64,000 nt of DNA from Pseudomonas sp. B21-023 (GCF_024749165.1 NZ_CP087190.1:2019501-2083500); one strand, 5' to 3'. Positions 19,695 through 29,235 are shown, counted from the stretch's first letter. Notes: a model not told the origin generated them from the letters alone. Translations and numbers: made by a program.

Positions 19695-20231
19695 TTACTC
19701 TGCTTTGGTAGCTTCGGTGGCACAGGCAGGTTTGCCGGCCGCGTATTTAAGGCTTGGGTCGACCAGCGCACCGAAGTGCTTGAGGGCCTCGGAGCCGATC
19801 AGCAGCGGGAACTGGAAGGCGCTGCGGTCGGTGAGGTTGACCTCGATGGTGCGTCGCGTCTGGCCCATGCAGATGTCGAGTTCGATGACCGGGCGGGCAG
19901 TGTAGGCCTTGCCCGAATCGGCGTCATAGTCCCCGGCGCGGCGCTTGATCTTGCTGACGCGGGCCAGAGGGCGTTCGATGGGGTGCTTGTGCGCGGCGTC
20001 GATGGCCAGGTAGAAGCGCACCCAGCTCTCGCCGTTGCGCTTGAAGCGCTTGATGTCGCGGGCGCTGAGCGAGGCGGTCTTGGCGCCGGTGTCGAGCTTG
20101 GCTGCCACTTCCAGGTCAAGGTCGCCCAGGCGGGCGTATTCATTGAGACCGTACACGGTCTTTTCGGCCGCGGGCGCGAGTGCCGGCAGCAGGGTCAGGC
20201 AGAGCAGCAATGAAGCGGGTTTGAGTCTCAT
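19695..20231 (-). CDS. secreted retropepsin-like aspartic protease (annotated elsewhere as ATP-dependent zinc protease)
   Basis: 178 aa with signal peptide 1-22 (LPALAPAAE). The catalytic motif AAKLDTGAKTASLSA (D47-T48-G49) matches the single Asp-Thr-Gly of retropepsin-fold proteases, which work as dimers. GSEALKHFGALVDPSLKYA closes the fold. The zinc-protease name found in databases is not supported by any HExxH motif here. It is the first gene of the protease / 7TM transglutaminase / ATP-grasp operon, with a 5-bp gap to the next gene. ATG 20231 chosen because the signal peptide starts there. Confidence 0.82.
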   Translation of the reverse strand: MRLKPASLLLCLTLLPALAPAAEKTVYGLNEYARLGDLDLEVAAKLDTGAKTASLSARDIKRFKRNGESWVRFYLAIDAAHKHPIERPLARVSKIKRRAGDYDADSGKAYTARPVIELDICMGQTRRTIEVNLTDRSAFQFPLLIGSEALKHFGALVDPSLKYAAGKPACATEATKAE

Positions 20232-20430
20232 AATCCTGGCGCGGTGCTGTGCAAAGTTCAGGGCAAGGCGACTGGCCAAGCGTCCTCATTGATCTGTCAT
20301 GGGCATGAAAGGATGACAGACACACTATCCATGCTCCCGAAGGAGCGCGGCATTCTATCACGCCGGTGCCTTGACGCCAGCGCGCCCGCGATCTGACCGC
20401 GGGTGGGCTTGGTTAGTTCGTTATTAGACG

Positions 20431-20442
20431 ATTGTCGACAAT
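20431..20442. promoter_or_regulatory. GntR operator, upstream site
   Basis: Perfect 12-bp palindrome ATTGTCGACAAT, 86 bp upstream of the regulator's probable start. Palindromes of the TTGTCGACAA type are typical of FCD-class GntR regulators. Confidence 0.65.
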
Positions 20443-20503
20443 GTTCTTTTTGTCTTTGACTGTGGCTCTCTGTTTAGCTAGTTTTGCCGTCATTGATTTT
20501 AAA

Positions 20504-20515
20504 GGTGTCGACAAT
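20504..20515. promoter_or_regulatory. GntR operator, start-codon site
   Basis: GGTGTCGACAAT repeats ten bases of the upstream palindrome (TGTCGACAAT) and ends one base before ATG 20517. Binding here would block translation initiation or early transcription of the prp operon. Confidence 0.6.
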
Positions 20516-20516
20516 C

Positions 20517-21233
20517 ATGCTGGATGCATCCCAGGCCGTGGCACTGCCGCAGGACGAGACCGAGACCCTCTCGGAGCATGTCTTCCGGCGTATCCAGGCC
20601 GCCATCGTCAAGGGCGAGATCGCCCCCGGCAGCAAGATTTCCGAGCCTGAGCTTGCGCGTACCTACGGCATCAGCCGTGGCCCGCTGCGCGAAGCCATTC
20701 ACCGCCTCGAAGGCCAACGCCTGCTGGTGCGCGTGCCCCATGTCGGCGCTCGAGTGGTGTCGCTAAGCCACGCCGAGCTGATCGAGCTGTACGAAATCCG
20801 CGAATCGCTCGAAGGCATGGCCTGCCGCCTGGCCGCCGAGCGCATGAGCCAGGCCGCCATCGACGAGCTGCGCCATGTGCTCGATACCCATGAGCGCGAT
20901 GCCGCGTTCCAGGCCGGGCAGGGCTATTACCAGCAGGAAGGCGACTACGACTTCCACTACCGGATCATCCAGGGCAGCGGCAACCAGACCTTGTACAAGA
21001 TGCTCTGCGGCGAGCTGTACCAGCTGGTGCGCATGTACCGCATCCAGTTCTCCTCCATGCCCAACCGCCCGCGCCAGGCCTTCGCCGAGCACCACCGTAT
21101 CCTCGATGCGATCGAAGCCCGCGACGGTGAACTTGCAGAACTCCTGATGCGCCGCCACATCGGCGCGTCCAAACGCAATATCGAGCGCCACTACCAGGGT
21201 GCCGACAACAATAGCCCACGAGGTGAGTCATGA
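20517..21233 (+). CDS. GntR-family (FCD) regulator of the methylcitrate operon
   Basis: 238 aa from ATG 20517; an in-frame ATG at 20484 would add 11 residues. Winged helix at about 20-80 with [20 protein letters not shown] then [21 protein letters not shown]. The C-terminal all-helical FCD domain has the metal-binding [14 protein letters not shown] and [18 protein letters not shown] histidines. It is the first gene of the prp operon; its stop overlaps the prpB start (ATGA), so regulator and enzymes are cotranscribed. Probably a repressor relieved by 2-methylcitrate or a related acid, by analogy with other pseudomonad prp systems. Two TGTCGACA palindromes flank its start. Confidence 0.88.
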   Translation: MLDASQAVALPQDETETLSEHVFRRIQAAIVKGEIAPGSKISEPELARTYGISRGPLREAIHRLEGQRLLVRVPHVGARVVSLSHAELIELYEIRESLEGMACRLAAERMSQAAIDELRHVLDTHERDAAFQAGQGYYQQEGDYDFHYRIIQGSGNQTLYKMLCGELYQLVRMYRIQFSSMPNRPRQAFAEHHRILDAIEARDGELAELLMRRHIGASKRNIERHYQGADNNSPRGES

Positions 21234-22120
21234 CAGTGAAGAGCACGCCCGGCCAGCGTTTCCGTGACGCGGTCGCCGCCGAACATCCGCTGCAGGTGGT
21301 CGGGACCATCAACGCCAACCACGCCCTGCTGGCCAAGCGCGCCGGCTTCAAGGCCATCTACCTCTCCGGTGGTGGTGTCGCCGCCGGCTCCCTGGGGCTG
21401 CCGGACCTGGGCATCAGTGGCCTGGACGACGTGCTTACCGACGTGCGGCGCATCACCGATGTGTGCGACCTGCCGCTGCTGGTGGATGTCGACACCGGCT
21501 TTGGCGCTTCGGCCTTCAACGTCGCCCGCACTGTCAAGTCGATGAGCAAGTTCGGCGCCGCCGCCATCCATATCGAGGACCAGGTCGGCGCCAAGCGCTG
21601 CGGTCACCGCCCGAACAAGGAGATCGTCTCGCAGCAGGAGATGGTCGACCGCATCAAGGCGGCCGTGGATGCACGCAGCGACGACAGCTTCGTGATCATG
21701 GCCCGTACCGACGCCCTGGCGGTGGAAGGCCTGAACGCCGCGCTGGATCGCGCCGCCGCCTGCATCGAGGCCGGCGCCGACATGATCTTCCCCGAGGCGA
21801 TCACCGAGTTGCACATGTACAAGACCTTCGCCGACCGGGTGAAGGCGCCGATCCTGGCCAATATCACCGAGTTCGGCGCCACGCCGCTGTACACCACCGA
21901 GGAATTGGCGTCGGTCGACGTGTCGCTGGTGCTCTACCCGCTGTCGGCCTTCCGCGCCATGAACAAGGCGGCAGAGAACGTCTACACCGCGCTGCGCCGC
22001 GACGGCACGCAGAAGAACGTGATCGACACCATGCAGACCCGCATGGAGCTCTACGATGCCATCGGCTATCACGCCTTCGAGCAGAGCCTCGATGCGTTGT
22101 TCGCCCAGAAAAAAGGTTGA
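21230..22120 (+). CDS. prpB: 2-methylisocitrate lyase
   Basis: 296 aa. Cleaves (2R,3S)-2-methylisocitrate to pyruvate and succinate, the last step of the methylcitrate cycle. The isocitrate-lyase superfamily catalytic loop is present as [14 protein letters not shown], preceded by HIEDQVG; metal-binding residues are in VDVDTGFG. Length equals the family's. Start overlaps the regulator stop. The gene ends in a poly-A run before a REP pair. Confidence 0.96.
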   Translation: MTVKSTPGQRFRDAVAAEHPLQVVGTINANHALLAKRAGFKAIYLSGGGVAAGSLGLPDLGISGLDDVLTDVRRITDVCDLPLLVDVDTGFGASAFNVARTVKSMSKFGAAAIHIEDQVGAKRCGHRPNKEIVSQQEMVDRIKAAVDARSDDSFVIMARTDALAVEGLNAALDRAAACIEAGADMIFPEAITELHMYKTFADRVKAPILANITEFGATPLYTTEELASVDVSLVLYPLSAFRAMNKAAENVYTALRRDGTQKNVIDTMQTRMELYDAIGYHAFEQSLDALFAQKKG

Positions 22121-22130
22121 GGCCGTGAGG

Positions 22131-22208
22131 GCCTCATCGCTGGCAAGCCAGCTCCCACAGGATTGCGCAAGCCTGCTTTTTGTGGGAGCCGGCTTGCCGG
22201 CGATAGGC
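22131..22208. repeat. paired REP elements (prpB-prpC gap)
   Basis: CATCGCTGGCAAGCCAGCTC and inverted GAGCCGGCTTGCCGGCGATA around a ~21-bp spacer. The REP subfamily differs from the CGGGGCAAG type found elsewhere in the window. Confidence 0.85.
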
Positions 22209-22271
22209 CGGTACAGCCACCCGGATTAGCCAGAAAGACTTCGATAACAAATTCAAGAAAGGAGAAACACC

Positions 22272-23399
22272 ATGGCCGAAGCAAAAGTACTCAGTGGCGC
22301 GGGCCTGCGTGGCCAGGTGGCCGGCCAGACCGCGCTGTCGACCGTCGGCCAGGCCGGTGCCGGCCTGACCTACCGCGGCTATGACGTGCGCGACCTGGCC
22401 GCAGGCGCCGAGTTCGAGGAAGTGGCCTACCTGCTGCTCTACGGCGAGCTGCCGAGCAAGGCCGAGCTGGCCGATTACAAGCACAAGCTCAAGGGCCTGC
22501 GCGACCTGCCGCAAGCCTTGAAGGAAGTGCTCGAGCGCATTCCGCGCGATGCCCACCCGATGGACGTGATGCGCACCGGCTGCTCGGTGCTCGGCACTCT
22601 GGAGCCGGAGCTGACCTTCGACGCCCAGCGCGACAAGACCGACCGCCTGCTGGCGTTGTTCCCGGCGGTGATGTGCTACTGGTACCGCTACACCCACCAC
22701 GGCGTGCGTATCGACTGCAGCAGCGACGAAGATACCCTCGGCGGCCACTTCCTGCACCTGCTGCACGGCAAGAAACCGAGCGAGCTGCACGTCAAGGTGA
22801 TGAACGTCTCGCTGATCCTCTACGCCGAGCACGAATTCAACGCCTCGACCTTCACCGCCCGGGTCTGTGCCTCGACCCTGTCCGACCTGTACTCCTGCGT
22901 CACCGCCGCCATCGGCTCGCTGCGCGGCCCGCTGCACGGTGGCGCCAACGAAGCCGCCATGGAGCTGATCGAGCGCTTCCAGAGCCCGCAGGAAGCCACT
23001 GTCGAGCTGCTGCGCATGCTTGAGCGCAAGGACAAGATCATGGGCTTCGGTCATGCCATCTACAAAGAGTCCGACCCGCGCAACGAAGTGATCAAGGGCT
23101 GGGCGAAGCAGTTGGCCGACGAGGTGGGCGACAAGGTCCTGTACCCGGTCTCCGAAGCCATCGACAAGACCATGTGGGAGCAGAAGCGCCTGTTCCCCAA
23201 TGCCGACTTCTACCATGCTTCGGCGTACCACTTCATGGGCATCCCGACCAAGCTGTTCACCCCGATCTTCGTCTGCTCGCGCCTGACCGGCTGGGCCGCG
23301 CACGTGTTCGAGCAGCGCGCCAACAACCGCATCATCCGCCCGAGTGCCGAGTACGTCGGCGTCGAGCAGCGCCAGTTCGTGCCGATCGAGCAGCGCTGA
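22272..23399 (+). CDS. prpC: 2-methylcitrate synthase
   Basis: 375 aa. Condenses propionyl-CoA with oxaloacetate. Citrate-synthase motifs: YRGYDVRDLA, the active-site His in GPLHGGANEAAME, and the second catalytic block IMGFGHAIYKESDPRNEVIK. The short length and lack of the N-terminal extension of GltA indicate the PrpC/CitZ type. Strong RBS AAAGGAGAAACACC. Second enzyme gene of the prp operon. Confidence 0.96.
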   Translation: MAEAKVLSGAGLRGQVAGQTALSTVGQAGAGLTYRGYDVRDLAAGAEFEEVAYLLLYGELPSKAELADYKHKLKGLRDLPQALKEVLERIPRDAHPMDVMRTGCSVLGTLEPELTFDAQRDKTDRLLALFPAVMCYWYRYTHHGVRIDCSSDEDTLGGHFLHLLHGKKPSELHVKVMNVSLILYAEHEFNASTFTARVCASTLSDLYSCVTAAIGSLRGPLHGGANEAAMELIERFQSPQEATVELLRMLERKDKIMGFGHAIYKESDPRNEVIKGWAKQLADEVGDKVLYPVSEAIDKTMWEQKRLFPNADFYHASAYHFMGIPTKLFTPIFVCSRLTGWAAHVFEQRANNRIIRPSAEYVGVEQRQFVPIEQR

Positions 23400-23431
23400 G
23401 GCAACGACCGCTGGGGCTGCCATGCAGCCCT

Positions 23432-23494
23432 TTCGCCGGCAAGCCGGCTCCCACAATGTCCATGCGTTGCTGTGGGAGCCGGCTTGCCGGCGAT
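23432..23494. repeat. paired REP elements (prpC-acnD gap)
   Basis: TTCGCCGGCAAGCCGGCTCC and its inverted copy around a 15-bp spacer. Predicted to form a strong hairpin inside the prp transcript. Confidence 0.85.
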
Positions 23495-23555
23495 GGGGTG
23501 CGCAGCGCCCCCAAGGCCTGACCTGCAAACCGAATACCGTGAGCCTGATAACGAT

Positions 23556-26144
23556 ATGAACACCGCATTCCGCAAGAACCTGCCAGGCACCGCCCTGGAC
23601 TACTTCGACGCCCGTGCCGCGGTCGAGGCGATCAAGCCCGGCGCTTACGACGGCTTGCCTTATACCTCCCGCGTACTGGCCGAAAACCTGGTGCGCCGCT
23701 GCGATCCGGCCACCCTCGATGCATCGCTCGAGCAACTGATCGAGCGCAAGCGCGACCTCGACTTCCCCTGGTTCCCGGCACGCGTGGTGTGCCACGACAT
23801 CCTTGGCCAGACCGCCCTGGTCGACCTCGCCGGGCTGCGCGACGCCATCGCTGAAAAAGGCGGCGATCCGGCCGCGGTCAATCCGGTGGTGCCGGTGCAA
23901 CTGATCGTCGACCATTCGCTTGCCGTGGAATGCGGGGGCTTCGACCCGCAGGCGTTCGACAAGAACCGCGCCATCGAAGACCGCCGCAATGAGGACCGTT
24001 TCCACTTCATCAACTGGACCAAGCAGGCGTTCAAGAACGTCGATGTGATCCAGCCGGGCAACGGCATCATGCACCAGATCAACCTGGAGAAGATGTCGCC
24101 GGTGATCCACAACGACCGCGGCGTGGCCTACCCCGACACCTGCGTCGGCACCGACAGCCACACCCCGCATGTCGACGCCCTGGGCGTGATCGCCATCGGT
24201 GTCGGTGGCCTGGAGGCCGAAAACGTCATGCTCGGCCGCGCCTCGTGGATGCGCCTGCCGGAGATCGTCGGCGTCGAGCTGACCGGGCGCCTGGCGCCGA
24301 ACATCACCGCTACCGACCTGGTACTGGCCTTGACCGAGTTCCTGCGCAAGCAGAAGGTGGTCGGCGCCTACCTCGAATTCCACGGTGCTGGCGCCAGCGC
24401 GCTGACCCTGGGCGACCGTGCCACCATCTCCAACATGGCCCCGGAGTACGGCGCCACCGCGGCGATGTTCGCCATCGACCAGCAGACCATCGACTACCTC
24501 AAGCTGACCGGCCGCGATGACCAGCAGGTGCAGTTGGTGGAAACCTACGCCAAGGTCACCGGCCTGTGGGCCGACAGCCTGGCCAAGGCCGAGTATGAGC
24601 GCACCCTGAGCTTCGACCTGTCGAGCGTGGTGCGTAACATGGCAGGCCCGTCCAACCCGCATGCCCGCGTGGCCACCAGCGACCTGGCAGCCAAGGGCAT
24701 TGCTGGACAATGGCAAGAGGTGCCGGGGCAGATGCCGGATGGCGCGGTGATCATTGCCGCCATCACCAGCTGCACCAACACCAGCAACCCGCGCAACGTG
24801 ATCGCCGCTGGCCTTATCGCACGCAACGCCAACAAGCTTGGCCTGGTGCGCAAACCGTGGGTCAAGTCGTCGCTCGCGCCGGGCTCCAAGGCGGTGCAGC
24901 TGTACCTGAAGGAAGCCGGCCTGGAGCAGGAGCTGGAGCAACTGGGCTTCGGCATCGTCGCCTTCGCCTGCACCACCTGCAACGGCATGTCCGGCGCGCT
25001 CGACCCGGTGATCCAGCAGGAGATCATCGATCGCGACCTGTACGCCACCGCCGTGCTGTCGGGCAACCGCAACTTCGACGGGCGTATCCACCCCTACGCC
25101 AAGCAGGCGTTCCTCGCGTCGCCGCCGCTGGTGGTGGCCTACGCCATCGCCGGTACCATCCGTTTCGACATCGAGAAGGACGTGCTGGGCCTGGTCGACG
25201 GCAAGGAAATCCGCCTCAAGGACATCTGGCCGAGCGACGAGGAAATCGACGCCGTGGTGCGCGCCTCGGTCAAGCCCGAGCAGTTCCGCCAGGTGTACAT
25301 CCCGATGTTCGCCATCGAGGAAGACAAGGGGCCGAAGGTCGCGCCGCTGTACGACTGGCGTCCGATGAGCACCTACATCCGCCGCCCGCCATACTGGGAA
25401 GGCGCCCTGGCCGGTGAGCGTACCCTGCGCGGCATGCGCCCGCTGGCGGTGCTGCCGGACAACATCACCACCGACCACCTGTCGCCGTCCAACGCCATCC
25501 TGCTGGATAGCGCCGCCGGTGAATACCTGGCGAAGATGGGCCTGCCGGAGGAAGACTTCAACTCCTACGCCACCCACCGTGGCGACCACCTGACCGCGCA
25601 GCGCGCCACCTTCGCCAACCCCAAGCTGTACAACGAGATGGTGCGCAACGACGACGGTAGCGTGAAGCAGGGTTCGCTGGCGCGCATCGAGCCGGAAGGC
25701 AAGGTGACCCGCATGTGGGAGGCCATCGAGACCTATATGCAGCGCAAGCAGCCGCTGATTATTGTTGCTGGTGCCGACTACGGCCAGGGTTCGTCCCGTG
25801 ACTGGGCGGCCAAGGGCGTGCGTCTGGCGGGAGTCGAGGCGATTGTCGCCGAGGGCTTCGAGCGCATCCACCGTACCAACCTGGTGGGCATGGGCGTGCT
25901 GCCGCTGGAGTTCAAGGCGGGTACCGACCGCAAGACCTTGGGCCTGGACGGCAGCGAAACCTACGACGTGCTGGGCGAGCGCAAGCCGCGCGCGACGCTG
26001 ACCCTGGTGGTCACGCGGCGCAACGGCGAGCGCGTCGAGGTGCCGGTGACCTGCCGCCTGGATACCGCCGAAGAGGTATCGATCTATGAGGCGGGTGGGG
26101 TGTTGCAGCGCTTTGCCCAGGACTTCCTGGAAGGCACGGCCTGA
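23556..26144 (+). CDS. acnD: Fe/S-dependent 2-methylisocitrate dehydratase AcnD
   Basis: 862 aa, AcnA-type aconitase fold. Dehydrates 2-methylcitrate to 2-methyl-trans-aconitate, which PrpF then isomerises. Fe-S cluster ligands are the cysteines of AAITSCTNTSNP and FACTTCNGMSG. The swivel domain carries the active-site GADYGQGSSRDWAAKGVRL. AcnD differs from AcnA in being shorter and in its link to prpF. ATG 23556 starts MNTAFRKNLPGTALDYFDAR, typical of the family; the frame continues upstream to 23472 through REP sequence and is not used. Confidence 0.95.
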   Translation: MNTAFRKNLPGTALDYFDARAAVEAIKPGAYDGLPYTSRVLAENLVRRCDPATLDASLEQLIERKRDLDFPWFPARVVCHDILGQTALVDLAGLRDAIAEKGGDPAAVNPVVPVQLIVDHSLAVECGGFDPQAFDKNRAIEDRRNEDRFHFINWTKQAFKNVDVIQPGNGIMHQINLEKMSPVIHNDRGVAYPDTCVGTDSHTPHVDALGVIAIGVGGLEAENVMLGRASWMRLPEIVGVELTGRLAPNITATDLVLALTEFLRKQKVVGAYLEFHGAGASALTLGDRATISNMAPEYGATAAMFAIDQQTIDYLKLTGRDDQQVQLVETYAKVTGLWADSLAKAEYERTLSFDLSSVVRNMAGPSNPHARVATSDLAAKGIAGQWQEVPGQMPDGAVIIAAITSCTNTSNPRNVIAAGLIARNANKLGLVRKPWVKSSLAPGSKAVQLYLKEAGLEQELEQLGFGIVAFACTTCNGMSGALDPVIQQEIIDRDLYATAVLSGNRNFDGRIHPYAKQAFLASPPLVVAYAIAGTIRFDIEKDVLGLVDGKEIRLKDIWPSDEEIDAVVRASVKPEQFRQVYIPMFAIEEDKGPKVAPLYDWRPMSTYIRRPPYWEGALAGERTLRGMRPLAVLPDNITTDHLSPSNAILLDSAAGEYLAKMGLPEEDFNSYATHRGDHLTAQRATFANPKLYNEMVRNDDGSVKQGSLARIEPEGKVTRMWEAIETYMQRKQPLIIVAGADYGQGSSRDWAAKGVRLAGVEAIVAEGFERIHRTNLVGMGVLPLEFKAGTDRKTLGLDGSETYDVLGERKPRATLTLVVTRRNGERVEVPVTCRLDTAEEVSIYEAGGVLQRFAQDFLEGTA

Positions 26145-26169
26145 ATAAGCGGGGCCGCTGAGCGGCCCT

Positions 26170-26230
26170 TTCGCTGGCAAGCCGGCTCCCACAGTAGGTG
26201 CGGCATGCTCATGTGGGAGCCGGCTTGTCG
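26170..26230. repeat. paired REP elements (acnD-prpF gap)
   Basis: TCGCTGGCAAGCCGGCTCCC and inverted GGGAGCCGGCTTGTCG around a spacer. Preceded by a short GC hairpin GGGGCCGCTGAGCGGCCC (26151-26168). Confidence 0.8.
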
Positions 26231-26308
26231 TGACGACGAACCGCGGCGAATGGGCTGCGCAGCAGCCCCAGTCTTTGCGTCGCAATGAAAAGATCAGGAA
26301 ACACTGCA

Positions 26309-27499
26309 ATGGCACATGCACCACAGGTAAAAATCCCCGCCACCTACATCCGTGGTGGTACCAGCAAAGGCGTGTTCTTCCGGCTGCAAGACTTGCCCGA
26401 GCGCGCGCAGGTCCCGGGCCCAGCTCGCGACGCCCTGCTGCTGCGGGTGATCGGCAGCCCCGACCCGTACGGCAAGCAGATCGACGGCATGGGTGGCGCC
26501 ACCTCCAGCACCAGCAAGACGGTGATCCTGTCTAAAAGCATCAAGCCCGACCACGACGTCGACTACCTGTTCGGCCAGGTCTCGATCGACAAGGCCTTCG
26601 TCGACTGGAGCGGCAACTGCGGCAACCTGTCCGCCGCGGTCGGCTCGTTCGCCATCAGCGGCGGGCTGGTCGATGCGAGCCGCATTCCGCGCAATGGCAT
26701 CGCTACCGTGCGGATCTGGCAGGCCAACATTGGCAAGACCATCATCGCCCATGTGCCGGTCACCGAGGGTGAGGTGCAGGAAACCGGCGATTTCGAGCTC
26801 GACGGCGTGACCTTCCCGGCCGCCGAGGTGCAGCTGGAGTTCCTTGACCCGGCCGCCGACGAGGAGGGCGGGGGCGGGGCGATGTTCCCCACCGGCAACC
26901 TGGTCGACGACCTTGAGGTGCCGGGCGTCGGTACCTTCAAGGCGACCTTGATCAATGCCGGTATCCCGACCATCTTCGTCGATGCCGCTGATATCGGCTA
27001 TACCGGCAGCGAGTTGCAGGACGCCATCAACGGCGATGCCGCCGCGTTGCAGCGTTTCGAGACCATCCGTGCCCATGGTGCCGTGCGCATGGGGCTGATC
27101 GAACATATCGACCAGGCCGCCGGGCGCCAGCACACGCCGAAAGTGGCGTTCGTCGCGGCGCCGAGCACCTACACTGCCTCCAGTGGCAAAGCCGTGCCTG
27201 CCGAAGAGATCGACTTGCTGGTGCGTGCGCTGTCGATGGGCAAGCTGCACCACGCGATGATGGGCACCGCAGCGGTGGCCATCGGTACCGCCGCGGCGAT
27301 TCCCGGGACGCTGGTCAACCTGGCTGCCGGTGGCGGAGAACGAAGTGCCGTGCGTTTCGGCCATCCGTCCGGGACACTGCGGGTCGGGGCCGAGGCGCGT
27401 CAGGTGGACGGGCAATGGACCGTGACCAAGGCAATCATGAGCCGAAGCGCTCGGGTGCTGATGGAGGGCTGGGTGCGCGTGCCCGGTGATAGTTTCTAA
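26309..27499 (+). CDS. prpF: 2-methylaconitate cis-trans isomerase PrpF
   Basis: 396 aa, the usual PrpF length. DAP-epimerase-like fold without metal. The N-terminal YIRGGTSKGVFFRLQDLP is diagnostic; the catalytic-site region VDWSGNCGNLSAAVGSFAI and SGKAVPAEEIDLLVRALSMG follow. It supplies cis-2-methylaconitate after AcnD. Start ATG 26309 preferred (AGGAAA upstream); ATG 26285 is in frame. Confidence 0.94.
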   Translation: MAHAPQVKIPATYIRGGTSKGVFFRLQDLPERAQVPGPARDALLLRVIGSPDPYGKQIDGMGGATSSTSKTVILSKSIKPDHDVDYLFGQVSIDKAFVDWSGNCGNLSAAVGSFAISGGLVDASRIPRNGIATVRIWQANIGKTIIAHVPVTEGEVQETGDFELDGVTFPAAEVQLEFLDPAADEEGGGGAMFPTGNLVDDLEVPGVGTFKATLINAGIPTIFVDAADIGYTGSELQDAINGDAAALQRFETIRAHGAVRMGLIEHIDQAAGRQHTPKVAFVAAPSTYTASSGKAVPAEEIDLLVRALSMGKLHHAMMGTAAVAIGTAAAIPGTLVNLAAGGGERSAVRFGHPSGTLRVGAEARQVDGQWTVTKAIMSRSARVLMEGWVRVPGDSF

Positions 27500-27529
27500 G
27501 GCATCAGTAGTGCTCGGCATTCGTTGAGC

Positions 27530-27548
27530 GGGGCCGCTTTGCGGCCCC
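27530..27548 (+). terminator. GC hairpin between prpF and prpD
   Basis: GGGGCCGC-TTT-GCGGCCCC is an 8-bp stem followed by only weak T content (TGTTATC), 20 bp before the prpD start. It may be a partial terminator or an RNA-processing/stability element. Confidence 0.45.
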
Positions 27549-27567
27549 TGTTATCAAGGAGCCACGA

Positions 27568-29052
27568 ATGAGCGCAAACGTAGACCTCAACACCCGTCCC
27601 GACTACGACCAGGTCCTGCAGACCCTCGCCGACTATGTGCTCGGCTACCGCGTCGAGTCCTCCGAGGCGCTGAACACCGCCCGCCACTGCCTGATGGACA
27701 CCCTGGGCTGCGGCCTTTTGGCCCTGCGCTTTCCCGAATGCACCAAGCACCTGGGGCCGTTGGTCGAAGGCACGATTGTCCCCCACGGCGCCCGCGTGCC
27801 AGGCACCAGCTACCGCCTCGATCCGGTCAAGGCGGCCTGGGACATCGGCTGCATCGTCCGCTGGCTGGACTACAACGACACCTGGCTGGCGGCGGAGTGG
27901 GGCCATCCTTCGGACAACCTTGGCGGCATCCTGGCGGTCACCGATCACCTGTCGCAAAAACGCGTGGCCAATGGCGAGGCGCCCCTGGCCATGCGCGAGG
28001 TGCTCGATGCCATGGTCATGGCCCACGAGATCCAGGGCGTGCTGGCGCTGGAGAACTCCTTCAACCGGGTTGGCCTGGACCATGTGCTGTTGGTCAAGGT
28101 CGCCTCGACAGCAGTGTGTGCCAAGCTCATGGGCGCCAGCCGCGAACAATTGCTTTCGGCACTCTCTCACGCCTTCGTCGATGGCCAGGCCCTGCGCACC
28201 TACCGTCATGCGCCCAACGCCGGCTCGCGCAAGTCGTGGGCGGCGGGGGATGCCTCCAGTCGTGGCGTGCGCCTGGCCGATATCGCGCTGCGCGGCGAGA
28301 TGGGTGTGCCCGGTGCGCTGACCGCCAGGCAGTGGGGGTTCTACGACGTGTCGTTCAGCCACACCAACAAGGACCTGGCGCTCAAGCCCGAGGCGCGGCG
28401 TGAACTGCGCCTGCCGCAGCCGCTGGGCAGCTATGTGATGGAAAACGTGCTGTTCAAGATCAGCTTCCCCGCCGAATTTCATGCCCAGACGGCCTGCGAA
28501 GCTGCGGTGATCCTGCACCCGCAGGTGCGCAACCGCCTGCACGAGATAGACCGCATCGTCATCACCACCCACGAATCGGCGATCCGCATCATTTCCAAGG
28601 AAGGGCCGCTGGCCAATGCCGCGGACCGCGACCACTGCCTGCAATACATGACGGCGGTGCCGTTGATATTCGGTGACCTGGTGGCCGAGCACTACGAAGA
28701 TGCCTTCCATGCCGCGCACCCGAGCATCGACCGCCTGCGCGAGAAGATGGTGATCGTCGAGGAACCGCGCTTCAGCCGCGAGTACCTGGAGGCCGACAAG
28801 CGTTCCATTGCCAATGGCGTGCAGGTGTTCTTCAAGGATGGCAGTCACACGCCGCAGGTGGTGGTGGAGTACCCGATCGGGCATCGACGCCGGCGGAAGG
28901 AGGGGATGCCGTTGCTGGAGGCGAAGTTCAAGGAGAACCTGGCGACGCGCTACGTGCGCCAGCGCTGTGAGGAAATCGTGGCGTTGTGCAAGGACCAGGC
29001 GAGGCTGGAGGCCATGCCCGTGCACAGGTTTGTCGATCTGTTCGTGATTTGA
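27568..29052 (+). CDS. prpD: 2-methylcitrate dehydratase PrpD
   Basis: 494 aa, MmgE/PrpD family, cofactor-free. It has the conserved segments [19 protein letters not shown] and [20 protein letters not shown] then DNLGGIL. The [20 protein letters not shown] region follows, and C-terminal [29 protein letters not shown] before ATG 27568. In AcnD-PrpF organisms PrpD is partly redundant in the methylcitrate dehydration steps, so carrying both is normal in Pseudomonas. Last gene of the operon. Confidence 0.95.
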   Translation: MSANVDLNTRPDYDQVLQTLADYVLGYRVESSEALNTARHCLMDTLGCGLLALRFPECTKHLGPLVEGTIVPHGARVPGTSYRLDPVKAAWDIGCIVRWLDYNDTWLAAEWGHPSDNLGGILAVTDHLSQKRVANGEAPLAMREVLDAMVMAHEIQGVLALENSFNRVGLDHVLLVKVASTAVCAKLMGASREQLLSALSHAFVDGQALRTYRHAPNAGSRKSWAAGDASSRGVRLADIALRGEMGVPGALTARQWGFYDVSFSHTNKDLALKPEARRELRLPQPLGSYVMENVLFKISFPAEFHAQTACEAAVILHPQVRNRLHEIDRIVITTHESAIRIISKEGPLANAADRDHCLQYMTAVPLIFGDLVAEHYEDAFHAAHPSIDRLREKMVIVEEPRFSREYLEADKRSIANGVQVFFKDGSHTPQVVVEYPIGHRRRRKEGMPLLEAKFKENLATRYVRQRCEEIVALCKDQARLEAMPVHRFVDLFVI

Positions 29053-29064
29053 TGTTGTCTGTTG

Positions 29065-29159
29065 CGGCCTCATCGCTGACAAGCCAGCTCCCACAGGTTT
29101 GGCGCAGACCTTGAGCACTGCGCGATCCTGTGTGAGCTGGCTTGCCAGCGATGAGGCCG
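29065..29159. repeat. paired REP elements (prpD-acnB gap)
   Basis: CGGCCTCATCGCTGACAAGC with mirror GCTTGCCAGCGATGAGGCCG, arms of ~33 bp, between the convergent prpD and acnB genes. Confidence 0.85.
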
Positions 29160-29169
29160 GCGGCTCTAA

Positions 29170-29200
29170 CAAAAAAGCCCCAGTATCGCTACCGGGGCTT
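29170..29200 (-). terminator. rho-independent terminator of acnB
   Basis: On the minus strand AAGCCCCGGTAGCGATACTG then GGGCTT forms a GC stem followed by TTTT, 36 bp after the acnB stop. Confidence 0.88.
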
Positions 29201-29235
29201 CTTCTTACCGCTTGTAACTTACCACTTGCAGCTGC

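Noticed and set aside
19695-20231. Annotation as ATP-dependent zinc protease
   Set aside because: No HExxH or Walker motif is present; the DTG motif and fold pattern fit a retropepsin-like aspartic protease.
22134-26324. A 1396-codon open frame on the minus strand
   Set aside because: It lies fully antisense to prpC and acnD, and its translation is a His/Gln/Arg/Val-rich shadow of GC-biased codons without any domain. The plus-strand genes are unmistakable.
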